Positions 42,120 to 49,930 of a DNA stretch of 64,000 nt are shown here, one piece after another. Every line of letters begins with the position of its first letter. The stretch's first letter is position 1. The stretch lies in assembly GCF_000269965.1 (NCBI RefSeq), contig NC_017219.1, positions 2,108,001 to 2,172,000 on the forward strand. The letters are read 5' to 3'. Source of the DNA: Bifidobacterium longum subsp. infantis ATCC 15697 = JCM 1222 = DSM 20088 (lineage in GTDB: Bacteria > Actinomycetota > Actinomycetes > Actinomycetales > Bifidobacteriaceae). The translations under genes were made by a program, and so were the position numbers. The notes under the pieces are model-generated. The model worked only from the letters and a program-made list of their open reading frames with translations. It searched no databases and had not been told where the DNA came from.

Positions 42120-42224
42120 TCAGGCCGTCTCAGGCCATCTCAATTCACCGGATTCCGCCCGCGCGTCCGACGCCATTCTCATCCATATCACCACACAACA
42201 CCACACAACCAAAGGTCCATAACC

Positions 42225-42482
42225 ATGCAAGAGGGCATCCACCCCGAATACGGCCCCGTGGTCTTCTATGACCGCTCCGCCGACAAGTACTTCCTCACCA
42301 AGTCCACACTGGTGGCCAAGGCCGTAAACCTGCCGACCATCGACTGGGAGGACGGCAACACCTACCCGCTCGTCAATGTGGAGGTGTCCAGCTACAGCCA
42401 CCCGTTCTACACCGGCAAGAATGTGGTGATCGACGCCGCCGGTCAGGTGCAGAAGTTCAACGCTCGTTACGGGCGCAAGTGA
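42225..42482 (+). CDS. rpmE2: 50S ribosomal protein L31 type B, zinc-independent
   Basis: An 85-residue L31B. It starts MQEGIHPEYGPVVFYDRSAD and contains SYSHPFYTGKNVVIDAAGQVQKF, the L31 signature, without the CxxC motifs of the type A protein. Replacement of L31A by L31B is a classic Zur response that frees zinc. ATG 42225 is 106 bp after rpsN; the ribosome site AAAGG is weak. Confidence 0.95.
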   Translation: MQEGIHPEYGPVVFYDRSADKYFLTKSTLVAKAVNLPTIDWEDGNTYPLVNVEVSSYSHPFYTGKNVVIDAAGQVQKFNARYGRK

Positions 42483-42531
42483 TTCGCCGCACATTCCGCA
42501 AAGACCGTAAGACAAGAAGAAAGGAACGGAC

Positions 42532-42654
42532 ATGAAGGTCAAGGCATCGGTCCGCTCATTGGCCCGCAAGGATGGCTCCTATGTCGTCCGCCGGCGCGGC
42601 CATCTGTATGTAATCAACAAGAAGAACCCCCACTGGAAGGCGAGGCAAGGCTGA
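42532..42654 (+). CDS. rpmJ: 50S ribosomal protein L36, zinc-independent paralogue
   Basis: A 40-residue protein: [20 protein letters not shown] then [20 protein letters not shown]. It follows the L36 pattern (MKV-x-x-S-x-x-x-L) but the Cys and His ligands of the zinc form are replaced. AGAAAGGAAC precedes ATG 42532. The TGA stop overlaps the next start (TGATG), so L36 and L32 are coupled. Confidence 0.93.
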   Translation: MKVKASVRSLARKDGSYVVRRRGHLYVINKKNPHWKARQG

Positions 42655-42821
42655 TGGCACTGCCCAAGTACAAGGCGTCCCGAGCAAACACGCATTCGCG
42701 CCGAGCCAACTGGAAGGCCAAGGTGCCTCAGCTGGCCACGGTCAGAACGCCTGAAGGCGAAGTGGTTCAGGTTCCGCAGAATCTGGCCGCAGCCGTACGA
42801 AAGGGGTATATGAAGCCATAA
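42654..42821 (+). CDS. rpmF: 50S ribosomal protein L32, zinc-independent paralogue
   Basis: A 55-residue protein that starts [20 protein letters not shown] and continues KAKVPQLATV. The first half is the conserved L32 motif; the Cys pairs of zinc-type L32 are absent. ATG 42654 overlaps the rpmJ stop (TGATG). It is the last ribosomal gene in the zinc-limitation row. Confidence 0.92.
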   Translation: MALPKYKASRANTHSRRANWKAKVPQLATVRTPEGEVVQVPQNLAAAVRKGYMKP

Positions 42822-42955
42822 CCAACATCGTGGATTCCGCAATCCATCAAGTCTCGTAACAACAACTCGACGGTCCGCTCCACAGGCCGGCGGCGTACGT
42901 TCTTTCTCCCATTTCCTTCCGTATGCCGTCACCTGCCGGGGCGAACCGCCGTTTT

Positions 42956-43398
42956 ATGGAGTCCACCGCATCCGATCTGGCCAAGCTCGCCAAGGCAGAC
43001 ATCGTGGCTCAACGTCGCCGGCTACGATGGTTGGGCGGAAAGGCGCAGCTTGACAAGAAACGCCAGACCATCGTGAACGCGGGCGACCTCATGGGCGTCA
43101 CCGCCACCGACGAGTACGAGCATTCCCACGACCACGCCGAGGGCGAAGAAGGCCACCATCACCACCATGGTGCTACGAACCCGCACCTGTGGTTCAGCCC
43201 GGAAGCCGTGCTAAAGGATACCGAAGCCATCAACGCCGCCTACGCGGACAAGGCCGGGGCCGGTTCTGCCACCGCCGCCACCGCGCAACGTCACTTCAAC
43301 GACAGGAAGAAACCCTCAAGGAAATGGACAACTGGCCCACGTATTACCCGGTGTCCATGAGCAAGGAGGAAGTGGCCACCGAGATGCTGGCCCACTGA
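42956..43398 (+). pseudogene. Second ZnuA/AdcA-type zinc-binding protein, frameshifted remnant
   Basis: Starting MESTASDLAKLAKADIV, the frame is broken and the expected motif AGYDGWAE appears in the next frame (43010-43040); the reading then returns to QTIVNAGDLMGVTATDEY, a His-rich loop (HSHDHAEGEEGHHHHH), NPHLWFSPEAVLKDTEAINA and, after another shift near 43300, ETLKEMDNWPTYYPVSMSKE to a stop at 43396-43398. The signal peptide and both ends are missing. The His-rich loop is absent from the intact znuA, so this was a distinct zinc-binding protein of the same regulon. Confidence 0.8.
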
Positions 43399-43428
43399 TT
43401 CGCCATCGGCCCAGGCAACCATGTGCAA

Positions 43429-43470
43429 AGTTCCCCGCATATCGATGTGTACCATCGGCATGCGGGGACT
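43429..43470. terminator. Strong hairpin between the ZnuA remnant and the permease gene
   Basis: AGTTCCCCGCATATCGATG pairs almost perfectly with CATCGGCATGCGGGGACT around TGTAC. No T-run follows, so termination is uncertain; it may mark the end of the ribosomal-paralogue transcript. Confidence 0.55.
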
Positions 43471-43539
43471 CGCATATTATCTCGACCACTATCATGCGTA
43501 CGGTGCTAATATGACGGCGATATGGCAGGTGATATTCGC

Positions 43540-44667
43540 ATGAAAGAACCTCGCACGCAGCGCACGGAACAGGTGAACACCGCGCAACAGGACCATTCGG
43601 CGAACTATCTGTTTCTGATTATCGGCACGCCGCTGGTGGCGTTCCTGATTGCGGCTTCCGCGATGCTCGAGTCGCGTGGGTTTCCGGTTCCGCTGGTGCG
43701 TATCGGCACCGGTGCCGCGGGGCTTATCCTGCAGGCGATTCCGTTCATGCTGCTGGGCGCGATGATGTCGGCCGCGGTCAGCACGTTCGTCAGCGCCGAT
43801 TTTCTGGCCCGCCACATACCGAAATCGTTGGCCGGCGGACTGGCCGCGGCATTGGTGGCCGGTCTGTGCCTACCGGTGTGCGATTGCATGGTGGTGCCTA
43901 CGTTCGCGAATCTGATGCGCAAACGCCTGCCGCTGCCGTGTGCGGTGACGTTTCTGTGCGCAGTGCCGGTGATGAATCCGATGGCGATATGGTCCACATG
44001 GTTCGCATTCACCGACAAACCATGGATGGTGGCGGCCCGCATGGGGTTGGGCATGGTAGTGGCGATAGTCGCGGGGGTGTCGTTCGCGGTGTGGCCGCTC
44101 CGCTCCCCTGCGGTGCGTGAGAGGCCGCTGACGATTGGGCGGTCGTTGATTTGCGAGGATTGTGCAGGGGCGACGGGTGATTCGCCTGAGAGCCACCCCC
44201 AGTCGGCTTTGCCGACAGCCCCCGCCGGCGGGGGCACGGGGCGCGGATTGGAGCGGTTCACGCATTTCATTCGGCATACGCATGACGACTTTATGCGGAT
44301 GATGCCGATTCTGCTGTTCGGCACGATCATTGCCTCCATCATGCGCACCGCATTGTCGTCGTTGACCAACGGTTCAAGCACGCTCGATGACGCTGGTGCC
44401 ATCGTACTGATTCTGGCGGCGATGGGACTGGCGTTCCTGTGTTCGCTGTGCTCTACGTCCGATGCGGTGATCGCCGCCAGCATGATTGGCGCGCTGCCGG
44501 TCTCCGCCATGCTTGCCTTCCTGGTCTTCGGCCCGATGCTCGACCTCAAGAACACGCTGATGCTGGCCACGGAATGCCGGCCACGGTTCATCATCCGGTT
44601 CATCGCGACCGTGGCGGCGGCCTGCCTCCTCGCCGCGATTGCCGCCCATCTGGTGATGGGAGCGTAG
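43540..44667 (+). CDS. DUF318 (YraQ/YcgR-type) permease
   Basis: A 375-residue membrane protein with about eight spans, including IPFMLLGAMMSAAVSTFVSA, LCLPVCDCMVVPTFANLMRK (the Cys-rich hairpin of this family) and FLCSLCSTSDAVIAASM. DUF318 permeases with a TIGR03943 partner form the YcgRQ-like pair that is Zur-controlled in Bacillus and thought to move zinc or zinc chaperone substrates. ATG 43540 has an AGGTGA site; ATG 43522 is an alternative with a TAATAT -10 box close by, which would give a leaderless start. A dispersed repeat is inserted in frame between spans (44195-44235). Confidence 0.82.
   Translation: MKEPRTQRTEQVNTAQQDHSANYLFLIIGTPLVAFLIAASAMLESRGFPVPLVRIGTGAAGLILQAIPFMLLGAMMSAAVSTFVSADFLARHIPKSLAGGLAAALVAGLCLPVCDCMVVPTFANLMRKRLPLPCAVTFLCAVPVMNPMAIWSTWFAFTDKPWMVAARMGLGMVVAIVAGVSFAVWPLRSPAVRERPLTIGRSLICEDCAGATGDSPESHPQSALPTAPAGGGTGRGLERFTHFIRHTHDDFMRMMPILLFGTIIASIMRTALSSLTNGSSTLDDAGAIVLILAAMGLAFLCSLCSTSDAVIAASMIGALPVSAMLAFLVFGPMLDLKNTLMLATECRPRFIIRFIATVAAACLLAAIAAHLVMGA
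44195..44235 (+). repeat. Dispersed palindromic repeat inside the permease coding region
   Basis: CCCCAGTCGGCTTTGCCGAC followed by AGCCCCCGCC is the same core as at 32.07 and 62.72 kb. Here it is read in frame as [14 protein letters not shown] within a cytoplasmic loop, so the protein tolerates the insertion. Confidence 0.85.
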
Positions 44668-44669
44668 CC

Positions 44670-45425
44670 ATGAAGCGCAAAGCCACACTCCCCGACCGCG
44701 TGGAGGCGCTGTGTTTCGCGGCGCTGGGCGCGGCCATCGCCTATGCAGCGGTGGGCGGATCATACACCACGCTGACCACGCCGCGTTCGCTGCCGTATCT
44801 CATCATCGGTGCGGTACTGCTGTTCGCGCTGGCGACCGCAGCATGGCTCGGACTGTTCCACGCCACGGAGCGTTCGGTTTTACGGTTCCTGATCGCCTTG
44901 ATTATTCCGGCGCTGCTGATCGCCGTGCCGTTCCAGCCCAGCAGCGGCAGCGGCGGCTTCGACGAGTACGCCGGCGGCCGCGCTATCGCCATTCCCCGCA
45001 GCTCGCACAAGCCTGATGGCTCCTCGCAGCTGCACGGACTCGACACGGCGAACAAGACCCTGACCATCAGCAACGACGAATTCGGCTCATGGTTCGAGCA
45101 GATCGACCATAATCCGCAGCGTTACGTCGGTTACCATGTGCAAGTCACCGGGTTTGTGAGCAAGTCGCGTACGTTCGACGCGGACGAGTTCGAGCTGTCC
45201 CGCCAGTTCATGTCCTGCTGCATTCTCGACATGACCCCATTCGGGTTCATAGCCAGCTCCGGCAAGGCCGGCACCTCGCACAATCACGACTGGGTCACCG
45301 TCGACGCCGTCATCAAGCAGGGCGTCTACGGCTCCGCCGGCCACGAGCGCCAAGGCCTTATACTGCAGGTCCGGTCGGTCAGCAAAGCCGCAGCCGCCCC
45401 GACCGGCTACTTCTACTGGCAGTAA
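44670..45425 (+). CDS. TIGR03943-type membrane protein, partner of the DUF318 permease
   Basis: A 251-residue protein with three to four N-terminal membrane segments (VEALCFAALGAAIAYAAVGG, LIIGAVLLFALATAAWLGLF, IALIIPALLIAVPF) and an OB-like soluble domain (YVGYHVQVTGFVSKSRTFDA, RQFMSCCILDMTPFGFI with CC). This matches TIGR03943/YcgQ. ATG 44670 is two bases after the permease stop. The two are expected to form one complex; the CC and neighbouring His may bind metal. Confidence 0.85.
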   Translation: MKRKATLPDRVEALCFAALGAAIAYAAVGGSYTTLTTPRSLPYLIIGAVLLFALATAAWLGLFHATERSVLRFLIALIIPALLIAVPFQPSSGSGGFDEYAGGRAIAIPRSSHKPDGSSQLHGLDTANKTLTISNDEFGSWFEQIDHNPQRYVGYHVQVTGFVSKSRTFDADEFELSRQFMSCCILDMTPFGFIASSGKAGTSHNHDWVTVDAVIKQGVYGSAGHERQGLILQVRSVSKAAAAPTGYFYWQ

Positions 45426-45481
45426 ATGACGCGTCTCCCGAAATGGAAAGCACTGCGCTGCGCCATGACTCGCCCCATATC

Positions 45482-45593
45482 GGCAGAAATCCCGCGTTAC
45501 AACGAAAGGTACGCGGGGGCTCTGCCTTTATAGGGCTCAAAACTGGCAGAAATCCCGCGCAGGCCTCGTTGAAACGCGGGATTTCTGCCAGTT
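45482..45593. repeat. Two further copies of the GGCAGAAATCCCGCG hairpin repeat
   Basis: Copies at 45482-45526 and 45541-45593. In the second the arms AACTGGCAGAAATCCCGCG and CGCGGGATTTCTGCCAGTT pair perfectly over 19 bp. They lie between the TIGR03943 gene and zur. See also 40013-40182. Confidence 0.85.
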
Positions 45594-45638
45594 GATTCAA
45601 ATCATGTGACAACATGCCGGGCATCTGATTTGCTTTAA

Positions 45639-45663
45639 TAACGATAATGAATATCATTTGTTA
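45639..45663. promoter_or_regulatory. Zur box upstream of zur
   Basis: TAACGATAATGAATATCATT followed by TGTTA is a palindrome with the GATAAT/ATATCATT halves of the other boxes. It ends 20 bp before the zur start, which implies autoregulation. Confidence 0.8.
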
Positions 45664-45683
45664 ACAGAAAGGGGCAGAACGTC

Positions 45684-46184
45684 ATGAGCACCGAGCAAAC
45701 CGCGACCACTCGGCGCGTGACGCGACCCCGACTCCTCATCACCCAGGTCCTGGCGGAACTATCCCGATTCGCCACGGCCCAGGAAATCACCGACATCCTG
45801 CGCGAGCGCGGCACGCGCATCGGCACGGCCACCGCCTACCGCAATGTGCAGATGATGGCCTCCCAAGGCGAGCTCGACGTAATCCACGTCAACGGCGAGG
45901 CCCTCTACCGCGAGTGCTCGGACCAGCATCACCACCATCACATCGTATGCCACGAATGCGGGCGGACCATCGAAATCGAGATTCCCGGACTTGAGCAGTG
46001 GATCGACAAAGCCGCCAAGCAGTTGAAGTACCAGACCATCGCCCACGAACTGGAGATTTTCGACCTGTGCCCCAAGTGTGCGGCGAAGCATGCCATCGAA
46101 CCGCCTCTCAGCGTCGGCACCTCACCAAAGGATGGACCACTGACGACGCCAGACGATACTGGCCGTCGGCGCTCGAACAAATAA
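45684..46184 (+). CDS. zur: Fur-family zinc-uptake regulator
   Basis: A 166-residue Fur-family repressor. It has the winged helix (TAQEITDILRERGTRIGTAT then AYRNVQMM), the His cluster DQHHHHHIVC, CxxC pairs CHECG and CPKC for the structural zinc, and a short Ser/Thr-rich C-terminal tail. Zinc-specific rather than iron-specific sensing is inferred from its place in a row of zinc-limitation genes and from boxes of the Zur type. ATG 45684 has AGAAAGGGG upstream. A second Fur-family protein lies at 48.3-48.8 kb. Confidence 0.88.
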   Translation: MSTEQTATTRRVTRPRLLITQVLAELSRFATAQEITDILRERGTRIGTATAYRNVQMMASQGELDVIHVNGEALYRECSDQHHHHHIVCHECGRTIEIEIPGLEQWIDKAAKQLKYQTIAHELEIFDLCPKCAAKHAIEPPLSVGTSPKDGPLTTPDDTGRRRSNK

Positions 46185-46532
46185 TGGCGCAGTCCCGACG
46201 CTACTGGCCTTCAGCATCGGTGCCCTTCCAATCCTTGGCGCAATAGCGACGATATAAGCTCCACTCGCATCGTTAGATTGCCAACGCTTGGCGCAGCACC
46301 GACGCCAGACACGATCATCGTCGTCGTTCCACCAATATTTGGATTGGTACCGCCACCACCTATACCAGGCGTCGACACTCGGCCAACAATCGGCCCGTTA
46401 CCGACACAAAACTGCATGAGGTCTCATTGCTCTTAATAGCAGCAATGGGCCTGATAATCACTTTCACCAACTTTCGTCGCTGCCGTCTGCCTCCCTACAG
46501 TCACAGACGAACAAACGCTGAAAGGAACAACA
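46185..46532. other. Intergenic region upstream of the Cys-rich protein gene
   Basis: A 348-bp gap without a supported gene. Motifs such as CGACGCTACTGGCC and GGCGCAATAGCGACG recur imperfectly. A Zur-like site is at 46452-46466. Confidence 0.45.
46452..46466. promoter_or_regulatory. Candidate Zur box upstream of the Cys-rich protein gene
   Basis: TGATAATCACTTTCA matches the TGATAATCATTTTCA form of the Zur palindrome in 14 of 15 positions. It lies 66 bp before the start at 46533. The match is weaker than the three other boxes because the right half is TTTCA rather than TATCA. Confidence 0.5.
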
Positions 46533-46880
46533 ATGACTATCAAGACCATCGATGAGCATGCTTACGAGATCGTTACCGAAGAGGGCACCTTCGCCGTCTG
46601 CAAGGACACGCTGGCCAAGTTCGACGCCACCAAGCACGAGCACGGCGTGGCCGCCTGTGGCCGCTGCGGCTGCTGCTTCACCGGCGACTGCTGCGACGAC
46701 ACCGGCTGCGAGCACAACCACACCGAAGAGTACGGGGGCAAGGCTTGCCTGCACGCTTGCCACGAGAACCGCGAAGGCCACGAGTGCGCCTTCTGCCACC
46801 TTGCCTTCGACACCAACGAGAAGTGCCACGATGAGATCCTGGCCGACCTCAAGGAACTCAAGGCCGAGCTGGCTGCCTGA
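46533..46880 (+). CDS. Cysteine- and histidine-rich small protein, metallothionein-like
   Basis: A 115-residue protein with 13 Cys and 10 His. The middle contains CGRCGCCFTGDCCDDTGC, followed by HNHTEEYGGKACLHACHE and HECAFCHLAF, and it ends in an amphipathic helix (DEILADLKELKAELAA). It has no signal peptide, so it would bind metal in the cytosol. I do not recognise a named family. Adjacent zur and a Zur-like site suggest zinc storage or delivery, which is inference. ATG 46533 follows GAAAGGAAC. Confidence 0.75.
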   Translation: MTIKTIDEHAYEIVTEEGTFAVCKDTLAKFDATKHEHGVAACGRCGCCFTGDCCDDTGCEHNHTEEYGGKACLHACHENREGHECAFCHLAFDTNEKCHDEILADLKELKAELAA

Positions 46881-46909
46881 GTTTTAGGTTTCCGATTTCT
46901 CCTGCGGAT

Positions 46910-46935
46910 TGGCTCCTCTCAGGGAGGGGAGCCAA
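46910..46935 (+). terminator. Hairpin downstream of the Cys-rich gene (repeat-family arm)
   Basis: TGGCTCCTCTC pairs with GGGAGCCA around AGGGAG, the same arms as the long repeat at 12.0-12.2 kb. It is 30 bp after the stop at 46880 and probably ends the transcript; it lacks a T-run. Confidence 0.5.
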
Positions 46936-46957
46936 ATTCCGACACGAACCACCGCGC

Positions 46958-47266
46958 TTACCGTATGATGTCTACGGGCGCGGTGGTTTTGTTTTTCTCG
47001 ATGATGGCGCAGATTTGCTCGGGTGCCTCCTTGCAGCCGCGCCGGATCCATAGCCAAATAATCGATGAGACGGCGGAGACCAGAATTTCCAGCGCATAGT
47101 CGCGCGGAATGCCGCTGTAGCTCAGCTCGGCACCCACACGGGCCGCCTGCCCAAGCAGCATCTGCTTCAACACATCCTTGACCCGGTCATACATCTGCAT
47201 ATCGTTGCCCGAACGGGACAGTGCGTCGAAGAACGCATACTCACGCTTGACATAGCGCAACGCCTC
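46958..47266 (-). pseudogene. TetR-family regulator, C-terminal half only
   Basis: On the minus strand the frame reads ALRYVKREYAFFDALSRSGN, then VKDVLKQMLLGQAARV and ILVSAVSSIIWLWIRRG to a stop at 46958. This is the ligand-binding half of a TetR/AcrR regulator. The HTH is gone: sequence changes at about 47266 into a fragment of an ABC ATPase on the other strand. A TetR gene divergent from an ABC exporter is a common layout, so one deletion removed both 5' ends and the shared promoter. Confidence 0.75.
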
Positions 47267-47425
47267 GGCTTCGTGTTCCAGTTCTACAATCTGGTGGCCA
47301 ACCTCACGGCCAAGGAGAACGTGGAGCTCGCCTCCGAAATCATGAAAGACGCGCAGGAACCGACCCAAGCGCTTATCGACGTGGGGCTTCAGGACCGTAT
47401 CAACAACTTCCCCGCGCAGCTTTCG
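47267..47425 (+). pseudogene. ABC exporter ATPase (MacB/LolD type), internal fragment
   Basis: GFVFQFYNLVANLTAKENVE from the Q-loop region leads to LIDVGLQDRINNFPAQLSG, the start of the ABC signature. Walker A and Walker B are missing, and the sequence switches to a permease fragment just after LSG. No start codon is present. Confidence 0.8.
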
Positions 47426-48269
47426 GGCCGGACATGCAAACAACCGGCACCGACTTCTTTAATCAGAACAATCTCGATGACATAACCGTCATCAGCGATT
47501 ATGGCCTGACCAAAGCTGACGAAAACATTATTCGCGGCGCGCCGAAGTGGCCAAGGCGATGAAGGGCGGGGCCGTCTCCGAGTCCGCGCCGATCTACTAC
47601 GAGGAGATGTCGAAAGTGGCCGGCAAGGAGAACGACAAACAGTCGATTACCCTGATCGCCACTGATGACACCTACAATTTCGGCGACTACATCACCCTGC
47701 GTTCGCGCACCGGGCACAAGCCGCAGGTGCTCACCGACCGTGGTGCGATCATCTCCGAACGTATGGCGGAGATGATGGACGCCAAGGTAGGCGACACGAT
47801 TACCGTCACCGATTCGAGCGGCACCGAGCGCAAGGTGCGCGTGGACGGCATCACCGAAATGCATATCGGGCATTTCATGTTCATGACTTCGGGTGGCTAT
47901 AAGCACGTGTTCGGCGAACAGTACCAGTCGAACGCCTATATGGTGAGGCTCAAGAACCATGAGACCTCCAATGTGGAGTCGCGTAGCGCCAAGCTCATAA
48001 AGTTGGACGGCGCGAAGGGCATTGTGCAGAACACGACTTCGAAGAAACAGGTGGCCACAATCGTCGACTTGCCGGATCAGATCATGGAAGTGCTGATTCT
48101 CGTGGCTGAGCTGCTGGCCGTGGTGATCCTCTACAATCTGATGAATCTCAACGTCTCCGAACGTATCCGCGAACTGCCGACCATCAAGGTGCTCGGCGGA
48201 CTCGGCGTGCTGGTCTACCGGCGGTTGAAGACGGTCGACATGCTCGGCGCCCTGAAGTCGGTGGAATAG
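47426..48269 (+). pseudogene. FtsX-type ABC permease, truncated remnant
   Basis: Begins in DMQTTGTDFFNQNNLDDITV and runs through a periplasmic MacB-like domain (ITLIATDDTYNFGDYITLRS, ISERMAEMMDAKVGDTITVT) and one membrane helix (VLILVAELLAVVILYNLM) to RIRELPTIKVLG, then jumps to LVYRRLKTVDMLGALKSVE at the end. The reading frame changes once near 47545. The N-terminal helix and the last two helices are deleted, so it is not functional. Confidence 0.8.
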
Positions 48270-48278
48270 CAGCGGAAT

Positions 48279-48316
48279 AACAAATGGGATCGGCTTTGAA
48301 GCCGATCCCATTTGTT
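48279..48316 (-). terminator. Terminator of the purE-purK-fur unit
   Basis: AACAAATGGGATCGGCTT and AAGCCGATCCCATTTGTT form a perfect 18-bp stem around TG. It overlaps the stop codon of the minus-strand Fur-family gene at 48315 and is also just 10 bp beyond the end of the plus-strand permease remnant. Confidence 0.85.
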
Positions 48317-48755
48317 ATTCGCTCACTGCTTTCTGAGACTTCTGCGCTTTCTGCTCCTTTTGGCAATCAGGGCATAGTCCGAAGACCTCCAGGGTGTGGG
48401 ATTCGACGGTGAAGCCGTGGCCGTCGGCCACTTTGCGCAGCCAAGCCTCGCTGGGCGGGTCGATTTCCACGGTTTTGCCGCACCGCTTGCACACCAAGTG
48501 GTGGTGATGTCCGTCGTCGCCGCATAGGCGGAACAGCTGCTGGCCGTCCAGGCGGATCGTGTCGGCGGCACCGGCATCAGCCAAGGCGTTGAGCTGGCGG
48601 TACACGGTGGCCAAGCCGATTTTCGAGCCTTCGTCCTCCAGCCTGCGGTGCAGGTCCTGAGCGGAGATGAACTCCTCACAGTCGGCCAAGGCGGCGCGAA
48701 TCGCGTCCTTCTGCTTGGTCTGGCGTTCGATATGTTCAACCATCGATAAGGTCAC
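48315..48755 (-). CDS. Second Fur-family regulator
   Basis: A 146-residue Fur-family protein with the winged-helix region FISAQDLHRRLEDEGSKIGL then ATVYRQLNALADAG, a metal-binding DDGHHHHLVCKRCGKTV and LCPDCQKEQ. It carries the structural-zinc CxxC pairs. Zur, Fur or PerR identity cannot be decided. Its GTG start at 48755 overlaps the purK stop (GTGA), with AAAGAAGG upstream; ATG 48743 is the alternative. Coupling to purine genes is unusual. Confidence 0.88.
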   Translation of the reverse strand: MTLSMVEHIERQTKQKDAIRAALADCEEFISAQDLHRRLEDEGSKIGLATVYRQLNALADAGAADTIRLDGQQLFRLCGDDGHHHHLVCKRCGKTVEIDPPSEAWLRKVADGHGFTVESHTLEVFGLCPDCQKEQKAQKSQKAVSE

Positions 48756-49930
48756 GCCTTCTTTTTCAGGTCGTCCCAGCAGCCGGTGGCCTCAAGGTCA
48801 GCAACCGTGGCATCAGGGTTGTCGGTGAGCACGGTGATGTGGCCCATCTTGCGGTCGTGGCGCACTTCGGCCTTGCCGTAGTCGTGCACATTCCACTCCG
48901 GGTGGGTGGCGATCAGCGCGCGCGTCGGCTCCACATGCTGGCCGAGTACGTTGACCATCACGGCCGGCGAGAGCAGCTTGGGCTTGGGCATGGGCCAGCC
49001 GGCGATGCCGCGGATGTGGGCGTCGAACTGGTCCATCGAGCAGGCCTCGATGGTGTAGTGGCCGGAGTTGTGCGGGCGCGGGGCGAGCTCGTTGACGATG
49101 ACCTGATCGTCCTTGGTGATGAACAGTTCGATGGCCAGCGTGCCAGCCAGTTCGAAGCCCTTGGCCAAGCGAATCGCCAGTTCATGCGCTTCGCGAGCCA
49201 CATGTTCGGACACTTCGGCGGGGGCGATGGTCATGTGCAGGATGTTGTTGCGGTGCTCGTTACGCACGATGGGGAAGGTGACGAAGTCCTTGCCGTTGCC
49301 GGAGACCAGGATCGAAGCCTCGAATGCGAAGTCGACGAAGCCTTCCAGGATGCTCGGCGGGAAGCCGCCACCACGGTCGGAACGGGAGCGGATCTTCTCC
49401 AAGTCGGCGTCGGAACGCAGCACGAGCTGACCGTGGCCGTCGTAGCCGCCGGACACGGTCTTCAGCACGGCCGGATAATGAATATCATCCAATGCGGCGT
49501 CAAGCTCATCGAAGTTGTTGACAGCGTGCCACGGTGCGGTGGCGGTGCCGTGGTCGTTGATGAACTGCTTCTCGTGCACGCGGTGCTGGGTCACGCGCAG
49601 CAGGTCAGTGCCCTGCGGGGTGGCGGTGATGCCGCGCACCTCGTCGATGGCATCGGCGTCCACGTTCTCGAACTCGTAGGTGAGCACGTCGGACTGCACG
49701 GCCAGATCATGGATGGCGGTTTTGTCATCGTATTCGGCGGTGATCTGGAAGTCGGCCACCTGACCGGTCGGGCAGTTCGGCGTCGGGTCAAGCACGCCGA
49801 CGCGGAAGCCCATGTAGCGGGCGGACAAAGCCATCATGCGGCCGAGCTGGCCGCCGCCGATGATGCCGATGGTCGATCCCGGCATCAGCATCGAAACACG
49901 ACCGCCTGTTTCCTCAGACAAGCTGGGCAT
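48752..49930 (-). CDS. purK: N5-carboxyaminoimidazole ribonucleotide synthase
   Basis: PurK carboxylates AIR with bicarbonate and ATP to N5-CAIR. The 392-residue ATP-grasp protein has [69 protein letters not shown] and a final domain [19 protein letters not shown]. The start at 49930 overlaps the purE stop by 17 bp; ATG 49891, just before STIGIIGGG, is an alternative that would trim a 13-residue extension. PurE follows PurK chemically and precedes it in the operon. Confidence 0.95.
   Translation of the reverse strand: MPSLSEETGGRVSMLMPGSTIGIIGGGQLGRMMALSARYMGFRVGVLDPTPNCPTGQVADFQITAEYDDKTAIHDLAVQSDVLTYEFENVDADAIDEVRGITATPQGTDLLRVTQHRVHEKQFINDHGTATAPWHAVNNFDELDAALDDIHYPAVLKTVSGGYDGHGQLVLRSDADLEKIRSRSDRGGGFPPSILEGFVDFAFEASILVSGNGKDFVTFPIVRNEHRNNILHMTIAPAEVSEHVAREAHELAIRLAKGFELAGTLAIELFITKDDQVIVNELAPRPHNSGHYTIEACSMDQFDAHIRGIAGWPMPKPKLLSPAVMVNVLGQHVEPTRALIATHPEWNVHDYGKAEVRHDRKMGHITVLTDNPDATVADLEATGCWDDLKKKA

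Noticed and set aside
46958..47443. 161-codon minus-strand frame as one intact gene
   Set aside because: Only the C-terminal part is a TetR domain; the rest is antisense to an ABC ATPase fragment, so the frame is an accidental fusion.
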